Shown piece by piece: positions 32,198 through 40,133 of a stretch of 64,000 bases of DNA. Source of the DNA: Lachnospiraceae bacterium. Lineage in GTDB: Bacteria > Bacillota > Clostridia > Lachnospirales > Lachnospiraceae. Made by a program: the position numbers and the translations under genes. Under the pieces are notes generated by a model. That model was given only the letters and a program-made list of their open reading frames with translations, made no database searches and was not told the DNA's origin. Positions within the stretch are counted from its first letter, which is position 1, and the number at the start of each line of letters is the position of its first letter. The stretch spans positions 186,001-250,000 of the forward strand of contig CAAGMZ010000019.1 in the NCBI GenBank assembly GCA_900771195.1, given 5' to 3'.

Positions 32198-34723
32198 CTA
32201 AATGTTAAAAATAAATCTGTATATGAACCTTCTGAAGCAGCCTATGCTTTCGTACATCCTGCTTCGTATGCTTTCGTATGCCTTATATACTTTTTCATAT
32301 GTTTCGGCACCGATAGCTTCTTTTCCGAACACCACTGCTTCATATGCAGCGGCAATTATCTCTGTTTCTTTTCCTGCCGCAAACCTGCACTCGCGGGACA
32401 TCCTGAGCCCAAAGGCAGCTTCCGTCTCGCTGGGCTTTATCCTGTACCCAAAGTGTCGCAGCAGCCTCATATATTCCCTGTGTATACAGATGACATTATT
32501 GTTTCTGAGTTTTTCGTCAACATTTACATCATACATTTTATTGCGCCTGTTTTCAACAGTTTTGTGTCTGCAGGCAAAAATTACGCAAAAAATACCGGCC
32601 ACAACCATGCACGATACTGTAATGAGAATTATTTTTTCTGCCTTCGCGGAAAGCCTGAAGCTGAATCCGATGCCGCCCTTCTGCTCAGCTTCCGTACCGC
32701 CTGATGCCGCTTCCGTTTTGGCCGGAGACTTTGTCGGTGCCACAGCCGTAGTAGCTTCAGTTGCATTCGTTGTCTGTTCCGGCGCAGTAGTAGCCTGCTC
32801 AGTCGGCTTTTCCGTTGCAGTCTCAGTCTCAGCCGGTACTTCATCATAATTTCCCGGCGTCACCTCAAAATCAATCCAGCCTACACCATCAACATAATAC
32901 TCTATCCAGGCATGAGCATCGGAATCCACTATTGAAACTCTTTTTGCCCGTTCCATGGTATCACTGTAATCCTGCGAAAGGCAGCCCGATTCCACGCGAA
33001 CCTTCTCATCGGTTCCCTCGCCTCTCTTCGTATCAGATGCATACCCTTCCACGTATCTTGTCGGAATTCCCGCACTTCTGAGCATCATGACGGCAGCTGT
33101 GGCAAAATAAGTACAATATCCCTCTTGAGTCTCATTCAGAAAATATTCAACAAAATCTTTATCTGACGGCACTCTGCCCGGGCTCGTTGTATAAGTGCAG
33201 TTTTCAGCAAGATATTTTCTTACGGCGCAGGCTGTTTTGTACCTGTCCTCCGCTGTTTCCGACGGCATCATGCCCCATCTGCTTTGTAGCTCGTCTGCCA
33301 CCGGAGTATTCACCTCAAGATACCGGCTATAGGCATAGGTTCTGTATAAAAGCTCCTTTTCCGCCAGTTCTCCCAGAATGTCGCTTCCGGCATAATAATC
33401 TATCTGCGGTATCACAGAGTCAGCCATATCATAAAAGTAAACCGGCTGGCTGCTGTCAACCTGTACATACCCCTCATCGGCAACATATGCCACATCAAAA
33501 TCCACAAGCGGGTAAAGAGGCATCATCTGACGATTGCCGGCATGATCCTGCTCAATTCTCATTGACGTATATCTAAGCTCAAATGCGGCCTCACCCCTGA
33601 TTAAATCAAGGTACTGTCCCACAAAATCCTGTGAATGTATGCCCTGAGCCATAAGATTTTTACAATCATCATCCATGTCAGGCTCTGACCAGCCCTTACT
33701 GCTGTAGTCCTGTCCGATAAATCCCTTGATATACAGCGGTTCTCCTGACGGCACCACAGTAACCGACATGACCTCCTTACCGGTAAAATTCAGCTTGTCA
33801 ACCTGTCCAAGTGAGCCCTGACTTACACCGTTGCCGCTTATCCCCGATGCTCCGGGAAGGATTACATTTCCGCCGCCGGAATTTCCGCCACCGGAATTCC
33901 CGCCATCTATGTTAAAAATGTCAAGAAAGAACTGTTCAACCTGGTTGATTGCAAGCTCTCCGTTCTGGTATTTTACATAAAGCTCTTTTCCGCCTTCATT
34001 GAGCTTTTCAAAATACTCAGGCCTCTCAAACGTATACTCAGGCACAAGCTGTCCTGCCACTATTCCTGTAACCGTAAGCACTATTCCCACTGCTGCCGCA
34101 GTGACTGCCGAGCACACAAATGACGGTCCGTTTTTTGCGGATGTTGACATGATAACTGCAGTCATTACACAATAGGCAACCGTGAACATAGTCCAGAAGC
34201 CCGAAGGCCCCATTGCCATCACAAGCGGATACATGGAAAAAACAGATATGATGAGCGGGATGCATCCGGTCTTTTTTCTTGAAAAAGAAAACGCATAGAG
34301 ATTTGCCAGCAAAATCACGAACAGGTATACAGCTGCGGTTTCATTGGCACGTCTTACCATTGACCTTGTCATAGTAATAAAATACATTTCCGTTTCAAAA
34401 TATCCGGCTGTCAAATCGATTACATCATTAATAAGCACCCCGAACCCATAAATCAGTTCTTTGCCGTAAACAGCCGCAAAAATGCCGGACAAAGCAGCCG
34501 GCAAAAGCCATGATATCCACGCTTTCCTGATAAATACAAATGATGCTGAAAATATTACAGCTGCCGCAGCCTCCACAAGCAAAAGCGTTGAAAGTGAGTA
34601 GTATCCTTCGTTGCCATAAAAAGACTGCATAAACATCATGGAAAACGATAACAGTCCCATAAAAGTGAATACAGCTGTCAGCACTGCCTGCCATATTTTG
34701 TTTTTTGCCTGACTGCCCATCAT
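32198..34723 (-). CDS. Transglutaminase-like membrane protein (TgpA-type)
   Basis: This 841-residue protein has an N-terminal block of six or more membrane helices (about 10-240), a long outside region, a transglutaminase/protease-like domain, and then a further membrane helix (about 705-727) and a cytoplasmic DUF4129-like tail. The papain-like triad is visible: Cys in GYCTYFATAAVMMLRSAG, His in DSDAHAWIEYYV and Asp in WIDFEVTPG. A Thr/Glu/Ala-rich linker follows the domain. The MoxR-DUF58-transglutaminase set is a common bacterial triad thought to process or assemble surface proteins. The enzyme's substrate is unknown. The start overlaps the DUF58 stop (TAATG), so the pair is coupled. Confidence 0.9.
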   Translation of the reverse strand: MMGSQAKNKIWQAVLTAVFTFMGLLSFSMMFMQSFYGNEGYYSLSTLLLVEAAAAVIFSASFVFIRKAWISWLLPAALSGIFAAVYGKELIYGFGVLINDVIDLTAGYFETEMYFITMTRSMVRRANETAAVYLFVILLANLYAFSFSRKKTGCIPLIISVFSMYPLVMAMGPSGFWTMFTVAYCVMTAVIMSTSAKNGPSFVCSAVTAAAVGIVLTVTGIVAGQLVPEYTFERPEYFEKLNEGGKELYVKYQNGELAINQVEQFFLDIFNIDGGNSGGGNSGGGNVILPGASGISGNGVSQGSLGQVDKLNFTGKEVMSVTVVPSGEPLYIKGFIGQDYSSKGWSEPDMDDDCKNLMAQGIHSQDFVGQYLDLIRGEAAFELRYTSMRIEQDHAGNRQMMPLYPLVDFDVAYVADEGYVQVDSSQPVYFYDMADSVIPQIDYYAGSDILGELAEKELLYRTYAYSRYLEVNTPVADELQSRWGMMPSETAEDRYKTACAVRKYLAENCTYTTSPGRVPSDKDFVEYFLNETQEGYCTYFATAAVMMLRSAGIPTRYVEGYASDTKRGEGTDEKVRVESGCLSQDYSDTMERAKRVSIVDSDAHAWIEYYVDGVGWIDFEVTPGNYDEVPAETETATEKPTEQATTAPEQTTNATEATTAVAPTKSPAKTEAASGGTEAEQKGGIGFSFRLSAKAEKIILITVSCMVVAGIFCVIFACRHKTVENRRNKMYDVNVDEKLRNNNVICIHREYMRLLRHFGYRIKPSETEAAFGLRMSRECRFAAGKETEIIAAAYEAVVFGKEAIGAETYEKVYKAYESIRSRMYESIGCFRRFIYRFIFNI

Positions 34724-35865
34724 TATTTCCCCCGCTGTCCGTGGTACTTTACCGGAAGTCTCGAATCACTCACATGCCCGGGAATGAGGTAGTAAACCAT
34801 TCCCGATTCTGAAAGCACATTCATGTTTCCCACCACCATATCGTTATAATACGGCGTTATATAAAAAATTCTTCTCTGTATTTTCTCTCTGTTATATGCC
34901 GCAAAAAGCCCGGCAGCCGACATATCAGCTCCATATGGTTTTATGCCGTACAAATCGACAAATAAGTTTTCAATATCTGTCTGCGTCTCGACTCTCACCG
35001 CATTATACTGACCGTTAAAGTACACAGCATTGAATCCGAAGCCTCTTGCCGTCATAACCGCCGTGAGTCCGTAAAGCAGCTCATACATCTCATCCTCAAG
35101 CTTCACGCGCTCTCTTAGTTCATGATCTTCACCAAATAAATCAATCACAACATAATCCCTGTCAGTAAGCGGAAGCCCATACTCCTTTACCATAAGCTCT
35201 CCTGCCTTGGATGACAGCTTCCAGTGAATACTGCGAATCTTATCGCCGCCTTCATATTCGCGTACGCCAAATATCTCCGTCGGATCATTTCCGGGCCTGA
35301 CGGTGGAATAAATCTCACTGTCCCCATTAGAAAGCCCGGCAGACATTTTCCCGGTTATCTCTGCCCCGGGTGAATCAGGCATCACAACTATGTCGCAGCT
35401 GCTTTTCGACTTTTTGCCAAAGCCAAAAATGTGCAGAAAATCCCATGTGGTAAATCTTTTAAGACTTACCGCAACAACTTCACAATGCGCGGATTCCAAA
35501 ACATACTCAAAAAACTGTGTTTGACGCGGACGGCATGAAAAATTCATCTTCACTCTGACCTGCTTCTTAAGAAGCCTCCTCTTGCTTCCCATGGTTTTTA
35601 TGGAAAATTTTACTTTTCCCCACAGAACAGGAATTGGTGAGGTATTTTTTACCCTGAATCTTATGAGATACTTCTGTCCCCTTACTGCATGACTGTTTTC
35701 TTCCAGTTCCACGCTGACTCCGAAGTGCAGCCTTATTGCCGCAATCAGACAGACGACCGATATCGCAAAAAACGCCGCATCAAATACATACGGCGCATAT
35801 GTGTCATCAAGTATATTAAATGCAAAGATTCCTGCCGCAGCAAGAATATATATTATCACACTCAC
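34723..35865 (-). CDS. DUF58 protein
   Basis: This is a 380-residue protein. Two N-terminal membrane helices (about 3-20 and 27-45) precede a beta-rich segment and a conserved DUF58 core, in which GNDPTEIFGVREYEGGDKIR and SIHWKLSSKAGELMVKEY are the family hallmark (about residues 195-232). A von Willebrand A-like fold follows. DUF58 proteins sit with MoxR ATPases and transglutaminase-like proteins, as here, and probably form a membrane complex with them. Its biochemical role is not known. It lies 13 bp after the MoxR gene and overlaps the start of the next. Confidence 0.92.
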   Translation of the reverse strand: MSVIIYILAAAGIFAFNILDDTYAPYVFDAAFFAISVVCLIAAIRLHFGVSVELEENSHAVRGQKYLIRFRVKNTSPIPVLWGKVKFSIKTMGSKRRLLKKQVRVKMNFSCRPRQTQFFEYVLESAHCEVVAVSLKRFTTWDFLHIFGFGKKSKSSCDIVVMPDSPGAEITGKMSAGLSNGDSEIYSTVRPGNDPTEIFGVREYEGGDKIRSIHWKLSSKAGELMVKEYGLPLTDRDYVVIDLFGEDHELRERVKLEDEMYELLYGLTAVMTARGFGFNAVYFNGQYNAVRVETQTDIENLFVDLYGIKPYGADMSAAGLFAAYNREKIQRRIFYITPYYNDMVVGNMNVLSESGMVYYLIPGHVSDSRLPVKYHGQRGK

Positions 35866-35878
35866 TTAAATGCTCCTC

Positions 35879-36817
35879 TTATCTGACCGCTCTCGGAACA
35901 GCAACTGACTGCAGTGTGCTCTTTATCAGGTCATCCACTGTCACCATGGACACCCTTGCCTTGGGTCCCGGAATAATCCTGTGACCTGCCACATCGCCGA
36001 ATACGGACTGTACATCCTCCGGTGAAACATATTTTCTTCCTTCAATGTAAGCATGAGCCCTGGCCATTGACGCAAGGGCTATTGAGCCCCTGGGACTGAT
36101 TCCCAGTTCGATAAGCGGATTATTTCTTGTGACTGTCGAAAGCACAACTGCATACTCATAGATGGCCTCATCCATCTGAAGCCCGTCAACCTCACGCTGC
36201 ATATCAAGTATATCATCACCGTTCACGACGGGATATACATCATCTATCGGATTTCTGCCCTGTCTGTCCTCAAGTATTGCAACCTCGCTCTTCACATCCG
36301 GATAACCCATGGAAAGCTTTACCATAAACCTGTCAAGCTGTGACTCAGGCAGAAGCTGGGTTCCGGCTGAACCTGCCGGATTCTGTGTGGCAATAACGAT
36401 AAACGGGCTCGGGAGCTTTCTGGTGACTCCGTCAACGGTAGTCTGCCCCTCCTCCATTGCCTCGAGAAGCGCCGACTGGGTCTTGGATGAGGTTCTGTTA
36501 ATCTCATCAGCAAGAAAAAGATTGCACATTACCGCTCCGTCCTTATATTCAAATTCCTGGGTTTTGGCGTTATACATGGAAAATCCCACAACATCGGACG
36601 GCAGAACGTCTGTCGTAAACTGAACCCTGTTCTCCTTAAGTGACATAGCCTTGGCAAACGCCAGTGCCATTGTGGTCTTTCCGACTCCGGGAATATCCTC
36701 CATGAGAACATGTCCTCCGGCCAGAACCGCCATCATTATTTTTCTGATTATCAGGTCCTTGCCTTTAACAGCTTTGGAAACCTCATTTATAACCGCTAAT
36801 GCTTTCTCGTATCCCAT
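35879..36817 (-). CDS. MoxR-family AAA+ ATPase
   Basis: This 312-residue AAA+ chaperone-like ATPase has Walker A MEDIPGVGKTTMALAFAKAM (around residue 36-55), Walker B FLADEINRTSSKTQSALLEAM, sensor 1 in FIVIATQNP and the Arg finger region LDRFMVKLSMGYP. MoxR proteins help mature or insert partner proteins and are usually coupled to DUF58 (VWA) proteins, as here. The length is standard. It lies 13 bp downstream of the NTF2-like membrane protein gene. Together these genes form the centre of the envelope operon. Confidence 0.95.
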   Translation of the reverse strand: MGYEKALAVINEVSKAVKGKDLIIRKIMMAVLAGGHVLMEDIPGVGKTTMALAFAKAMSLKENRVQFTTDVLPSDVVGFSMYNAKTQEFEYKDGAVMCNLFLADEINRTSSKTQSALLEAMEEGQTTVDGVTRKLPSPFIVIATQNPAGSAGTQLLPESQLDRFMVKLSMGYPDVKSEVAILEDRQGRNPIDDVYPVVNGDDILDMQREVDGLQMDEAIYEYAVVLSTVTRNNPLIELGISPRGSIALASMARAHAYIEGRKYVSPEDVQSVFGDVAGHRIIPGPKARVSMVTVDDLIKSTLQSVAVPRAVR

Positions 36818-36830
36818 TTTACCCCTCCGG

Positions 36831-37931
36831 TCATGATTTCATATCTGCTATGAGCCATTTACCGTCTATATTCACATAATAGTATACCTGGTCGTTATGC
36901 TCCGTGCGTATTTCTCCATTCTTAAGAATCATTGTCTTGTCAAAAACCACCCTGCATGAGAAACAGCTGTCGGAATATACCGTGTATCCGAGGACTTCAA
37001 TATTGTCAAACACCGGGGTCTGATGCCCGCTGTACATCCACATATCACCTGTGCGGTACTGTTCAGCCAGGTCAATATAATATGAACCCTGAGGAAAATA
37101 CTTCTGAATGCATGCGGTACTTTCACCGCACCCCTGAAGGTCCCTGGAGAAAAAGTTGGAATAATCCTTCGCTGCCGTAATAACATATTCTTTAATATCA
37201 TCGGGAATATCTGATTCCTGATATGAAACCTTTATATCAGAATAATCGGTATATAAAGACATATCTATGTCATTCCCGTTCCCATCCTTCACACTCACAG
37301 CAGGTACCTCGGTCAGCCCCTGCACCTTATAAGTGATGAGCTTCGGTGCATCCACATATTCTGCCACAAATTCCATACCGTCAACTGCCACCGGTTCACC
37401 GACACGCTCTTCCTCACCTGCCATGACACCGTTAACATACACGCTGTATCCGTCCGGTACTTCTATGCTTACACTCTTATTTCCATTCTTACTCACTGGC
37501 TCCACGCCGGACAGATTCCAGTCTGAAACCGCAAGAATAAACATCATGCGTCTGTTGTTGGAAGCCGTAAGCTCCGCATAAGCTACAACATTCTCTCCAT
37601 CCTTGATGTTATATTTCATGCTGTCAGATGTCCTTGATTTAACGGTATAAGTAAGGCTTTTACCCTTAACCATGTCTGAAAAATCTGCCAGATTGTCAGA
37701 AGCCGGTTCAAATTTGGAACCTGCTGCCACCTGAACATCCGACACATCTCCTTTTTCAAGCCTCTCAATAAGCTCTTCCATTTTTCTCTCAGGCTGTGCA
37801 GCCTGATATTTTTTCATTATGCTCCATACATTTACAAGAAGCACTATAAGAAGGACTACAAGTATGCCCATGTATACCCCGTAGCCAATCCAGAATTTGC
37901 TTTTCTTTTTATTTTCTGCGTTCTTTCCCAT
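36831..37931 (-). CDS. Membrane-anchored protein with NTF2-like C-terminal domain
   Basis: The 366-residue protein has a basic N-terminus (MGKNAENKKKSK), one membrane helix (about 15-38), and then an outside part of about 320 residues. The middle contains a PEGA-like or Ig-like module (VEVPDGYSVYVNGVMAGEE-type region around 175-195). The last 120 residues look NTF2-like, ending VYYYVNIDGKWLIADMKS. The overall plan recalls TcaA-type proteins, but without an obvious zinc-ribbon head. The function is not known. A role in sensing or scaffolding the cell wall is inferred only from the neighbours. It starts 8 bp after the phosphodiester glycosidase gene ends. Confidence 0.75.
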   Translation of the reverse strand: MGKNAENKKKSKFWIGYGVYMGILVVLLIVLLVNVWSIMKKYQAAQPERKMEELIERLEKGDVSDVQVAAGSKFEPASDNLADFSDMVKGKSLTYTVKSRTSDSMKYNIKDGENVVAYAELTASNNRRMMFILAVSDWNLSGVEPVSKNGNKSVSIEVPDGYSVYVNGVMAGEEERVGEPVAVDGMEFVAEYVDAPKLITYKVQGLTEVPAVSVKDGNGNDIDMSLYTDYSDIKVSYQESDIPDDIKEYVITAAKDYSNFFSRDLQGCGESTACIQKYFPQGSYYIDLAEQYRTGDMWMYSGHQTPVFDNIEVLGYTVYSDSCFSCRVVFDKTMILKNGEIRTEHNDQVYYYVNIDGKWLIADMKS

Positions 37932-37939
37932 AAATCCCC

Positions 37940-39046
37940 CTATTTAACAACAAATGCCGTCGGCAGTCTCCATGATGATGTTGAATAATAGAGCGTTACA
38001 CTTGTCATCTCGAATTTACCGTTGTAATACATGGATGATGAACTTCCGCCATCAAGATTGGCTGCGTTGACTGCACCGTACTCCTCCATAACACTGATGA
38101 GGTCTGCTGCAGTTGCACCAATGTGTCCCTCATGTCCGCGTCCGTCCGTGACAAAAAGAATAACTGCCCCGTCCTTTCTCTGACCGATAACAGTTCTCGG
38201 ATTAGCTCCGCTGCCGTTACCGCTTATGGGAATCGACTCACCGTTTATTATGAGCTTGGTAAAATGATTGCTGTCCCCGTCATCCACATCCTTAAAGCTT
38301 ACGGCATCACGGATATCATCATCAATTACAAGCTGTTCAACCTGTTGTGCACTCATACCGCCAATATCTCTTATTACGAGTATGTTGTCTCTGTTAAATC
38401 CCACCATTACATCGCCGTACTGCGGAGAATTATACTGTATCTGCCCATTGCAGACCACAAGTCCCTTGGGCCTTCCGCCCCAGTTACCGTCAGAGCAGTA
38501 TTCACCGCCATTTATTCCGGCAATTGCTCCGGCGTCATTTACAAGCTTATCAAGGGTATCCCCGTATTTACTCTTATTATCGTCAGACCACGGATAAATT
38601 GTCGCCACACTTACCTTGGAAGGGTCTTTTATTATCATTACCTTTCCCATATATGAACGTCCGCTCACCTCAATGAGTTCTATACCGTTCTCGTCGAAAT
38701 TATCCTTACGCACATTTTCATCAGTCTCACCGGGTGTCTCATCCTCTCCGGGAATCTCAATAAGGCCCGTATCCACATTGTCATCAATATGGCCCATGGA
38801 ATTGTTGCTTGTAATTTTAAGAATTTCGTCCTTACTGAAATACCATTTTGTGACAAATTTAAGCGAGCCTGTCTCAAGCATGGTGCTCACAAACAAATCA
38901 CGTGCAGCAGTAGACGGTCCGTGGCAGAATATCCACATTGACGAATAAAGAGCCACTGCCAGCATTGCCACAGTCGAAAAAATAACGGTCAGAACGCGAC
39001 CTATCACCCTTCCGGCTTTTTTTCCATTTGATTCTTTTCCAGCCAT
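37940..39046 (-). CDS. Phosphodiester glycosidase (NAGPA)-family protein
   Basis: This is a 368-residue protein. After a basic head and one membrane helix (about residues 18-40, VLTVIFSTVAMLAVALYSSM) it has a secreted NAGPA domain, recognisable by AGAIAGINGGEYCSDGNWGGRPKG-like spacing, GVVCNGQIQY-type strand and RTVIGQRKDGAVILFVTDGRG near the end. The last conserved segment is AANLDGGSSSSMYYN. Relatives remove GlcNAc phosphodiester caps or act on exopolysaccharides. The substrate here is unknown. ATG 39046 is chosen because GAGGAG is upstream, so the gene starts just after the GT2 gene's stop. Confidence 0.88.
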   Translation of the reverse strand: MAGKESNGKKAGRVIGRVLTVIFSTVAMLAVALYSSMWIFCHGPSTAARDLFVSTMLETGSLKFVTKWYFSKDEILKITSNNSMGHIDDNVDTGLIEIPGEDETPGETDENVRKDNFDENGIELIEVSGRSYMGKVMIIKDPSKVSVATIYPWSDDNKSKYGDTLDKLVNDAGAIAGINGGEYCSDGNWGGRPKGLVVCNGQIQYNSPQYGDVMVGFNRDNILVIRDIGGMSAQQVEQLVIDDDIRDAVSFKDVDDGDSNHFTKLIINGESIPISGNGSGANPRTVIGQRKDGAVILFVTDGRGHEGHIGATAADLISVMEEYGAVNAANLDGGSSSSMYYNGKFEMTSVTLYYSTSSWRLPTAFVVK

Positions 39047-39047
39047 T

Positions 39048-40115
39048 TTAAATCTCCTCACTATTATTTGCAAAAACCCAGCGTCTTTGTATCTGGAAGC
39101 TTATTATAAAAAGACCTAAATCCACGATTGCCTTTATAAGTGAAGTCATACCCTCACCTGCGGCAAAAATCCTTGAGAATGCATATACCAATCCATATGA
39201 TGCAGCTGCCTGCACCACGCAAAGCAAATAATACTTCGGCATGGATTTGCTGACAGGAGCATCGGACACAAATACCGCCCTCCTGTTCATGGCGTAGTTA
39301 AAAAGCGACGACACTATTCTCGCTCCCGCAGTTGCAATCATCACTCCGGCCCACCTATCCAGCTTATCACCGATAATAAAATTAATTGCGGTAAACAGCC
39401 CAAGGTCTATCAGTGATGACAGAAGCGAACTGAGAATAAACTTAAATATCACGAGATATATCTTTACGGAGTCTCTGAAGGGATGAAAGTGAGTGGTGGC
39501 ATTATCCTCTATATATACCGTCTCTATGGGAATCTCACAAAACTTTACATTGTGCTTCTTCATTTCCAGAAGCATCTGTGTCTCGTACTCAAAACGCTCA
39601 CCCTTAACCTGCGTCATAAACTTAAGGAATCTGGCCGGTATGGCCCTTAATCCTGTCTGGGTGTCACTGATGCGTACACCACAGGCAAATCTGAACACTG
39701 CTTTGGTTATATTGTTTCCTATTTTGCTTTTGGGAGGAACATCCTTTCCGCTGAAGTCACGGCATCCCAGCACAACCTGACCGCACTCACACATTTTCTT
39801 ACAGCATGCCGCAATGTCAGCCGGTCTGTGCTGATTATCTCCGTCGACAGTCACAACCCCGTCGATATCAGGTCTGTTGGACATACAGAACTCGAAAGCG
39901 GTCTTAAGCGCCCGTCCTTTTCCTTTATTAACCTCATGATGCAACACCGTTACCTGACTGAAGCTCTCAGCTTCTTTGAAAGGCCCTGCGTGGCTGTCAT
40001 CGCTGCCGTCATCGACTATGACTATATCGTCAAAGCCTTCAGATATCAGTCCGTTGACAACCATCATAAGCTTTTCATCAGGATTAAGTGAAGGCAGTAT
40101 CACGCTGATCTTCAT
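39048..40115 (-). CDS. Family 2 glycosyltransferase fused to a GtrA-like membrane domain
   Basis: This 355-residue protein has an N-terminal GT2 domain of the polyprenyl-phosphate sugar transferase type (about 1-215), with VILPSLNP, IVDDGSDD and VTVDGDNQHRPAD. A GtrA-like membrane domain of about four helices follows (about 235-350). Such fusions make a polyprenyl-phosphate sugar and flip it across the membrane for decorating envelope polymers. A separate flippase would not be needed. The acceptor is unknown. It is followed without a gap by the phosphodiester glycosidase gene, so the two may act on the same glycan. Confidence 0.9.
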   Translation of the reverse strand: MKISVILPSLNPDEKLMMVVNGLISEGFDDIVIVDDGSDDSHAGPFKEAESFSQVTVLHHEVNKGKGRALKTAFEFCMSNRPDIDGVVTVDGDNQHRPADIAACCKKMCECGQVVLGCRDFSGKDVPPKSKIGNNITKAVFRFACGVRISDTQTGLRAIPARFLKFMTQVKGERFEYETQMLLEMKKHNVKFCEIPIETVYIEDNATTHFHPFRDSVKIYLVIFKFILSSLLSSLIDLGLFTAINFIIGDKLDRWAGVMIATAGARIVSSLFNYAMNRRAVFVSDAPVSKSMPKYYLLCVVQAAASYGLVYAFSRIFAAGEGMTSLIKAIVDLGLFIISFQIQRRWVFANNSEEI

Positions 40116-40133
40116 CCATATCTCCTTTACGCA

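Noticed and set aside
30873..33576. Numerous plus-strand frames opposite the amidase and transglutaminase genes
   Set aside because: All lie within clearly coding minus-strand genes and show no family features.
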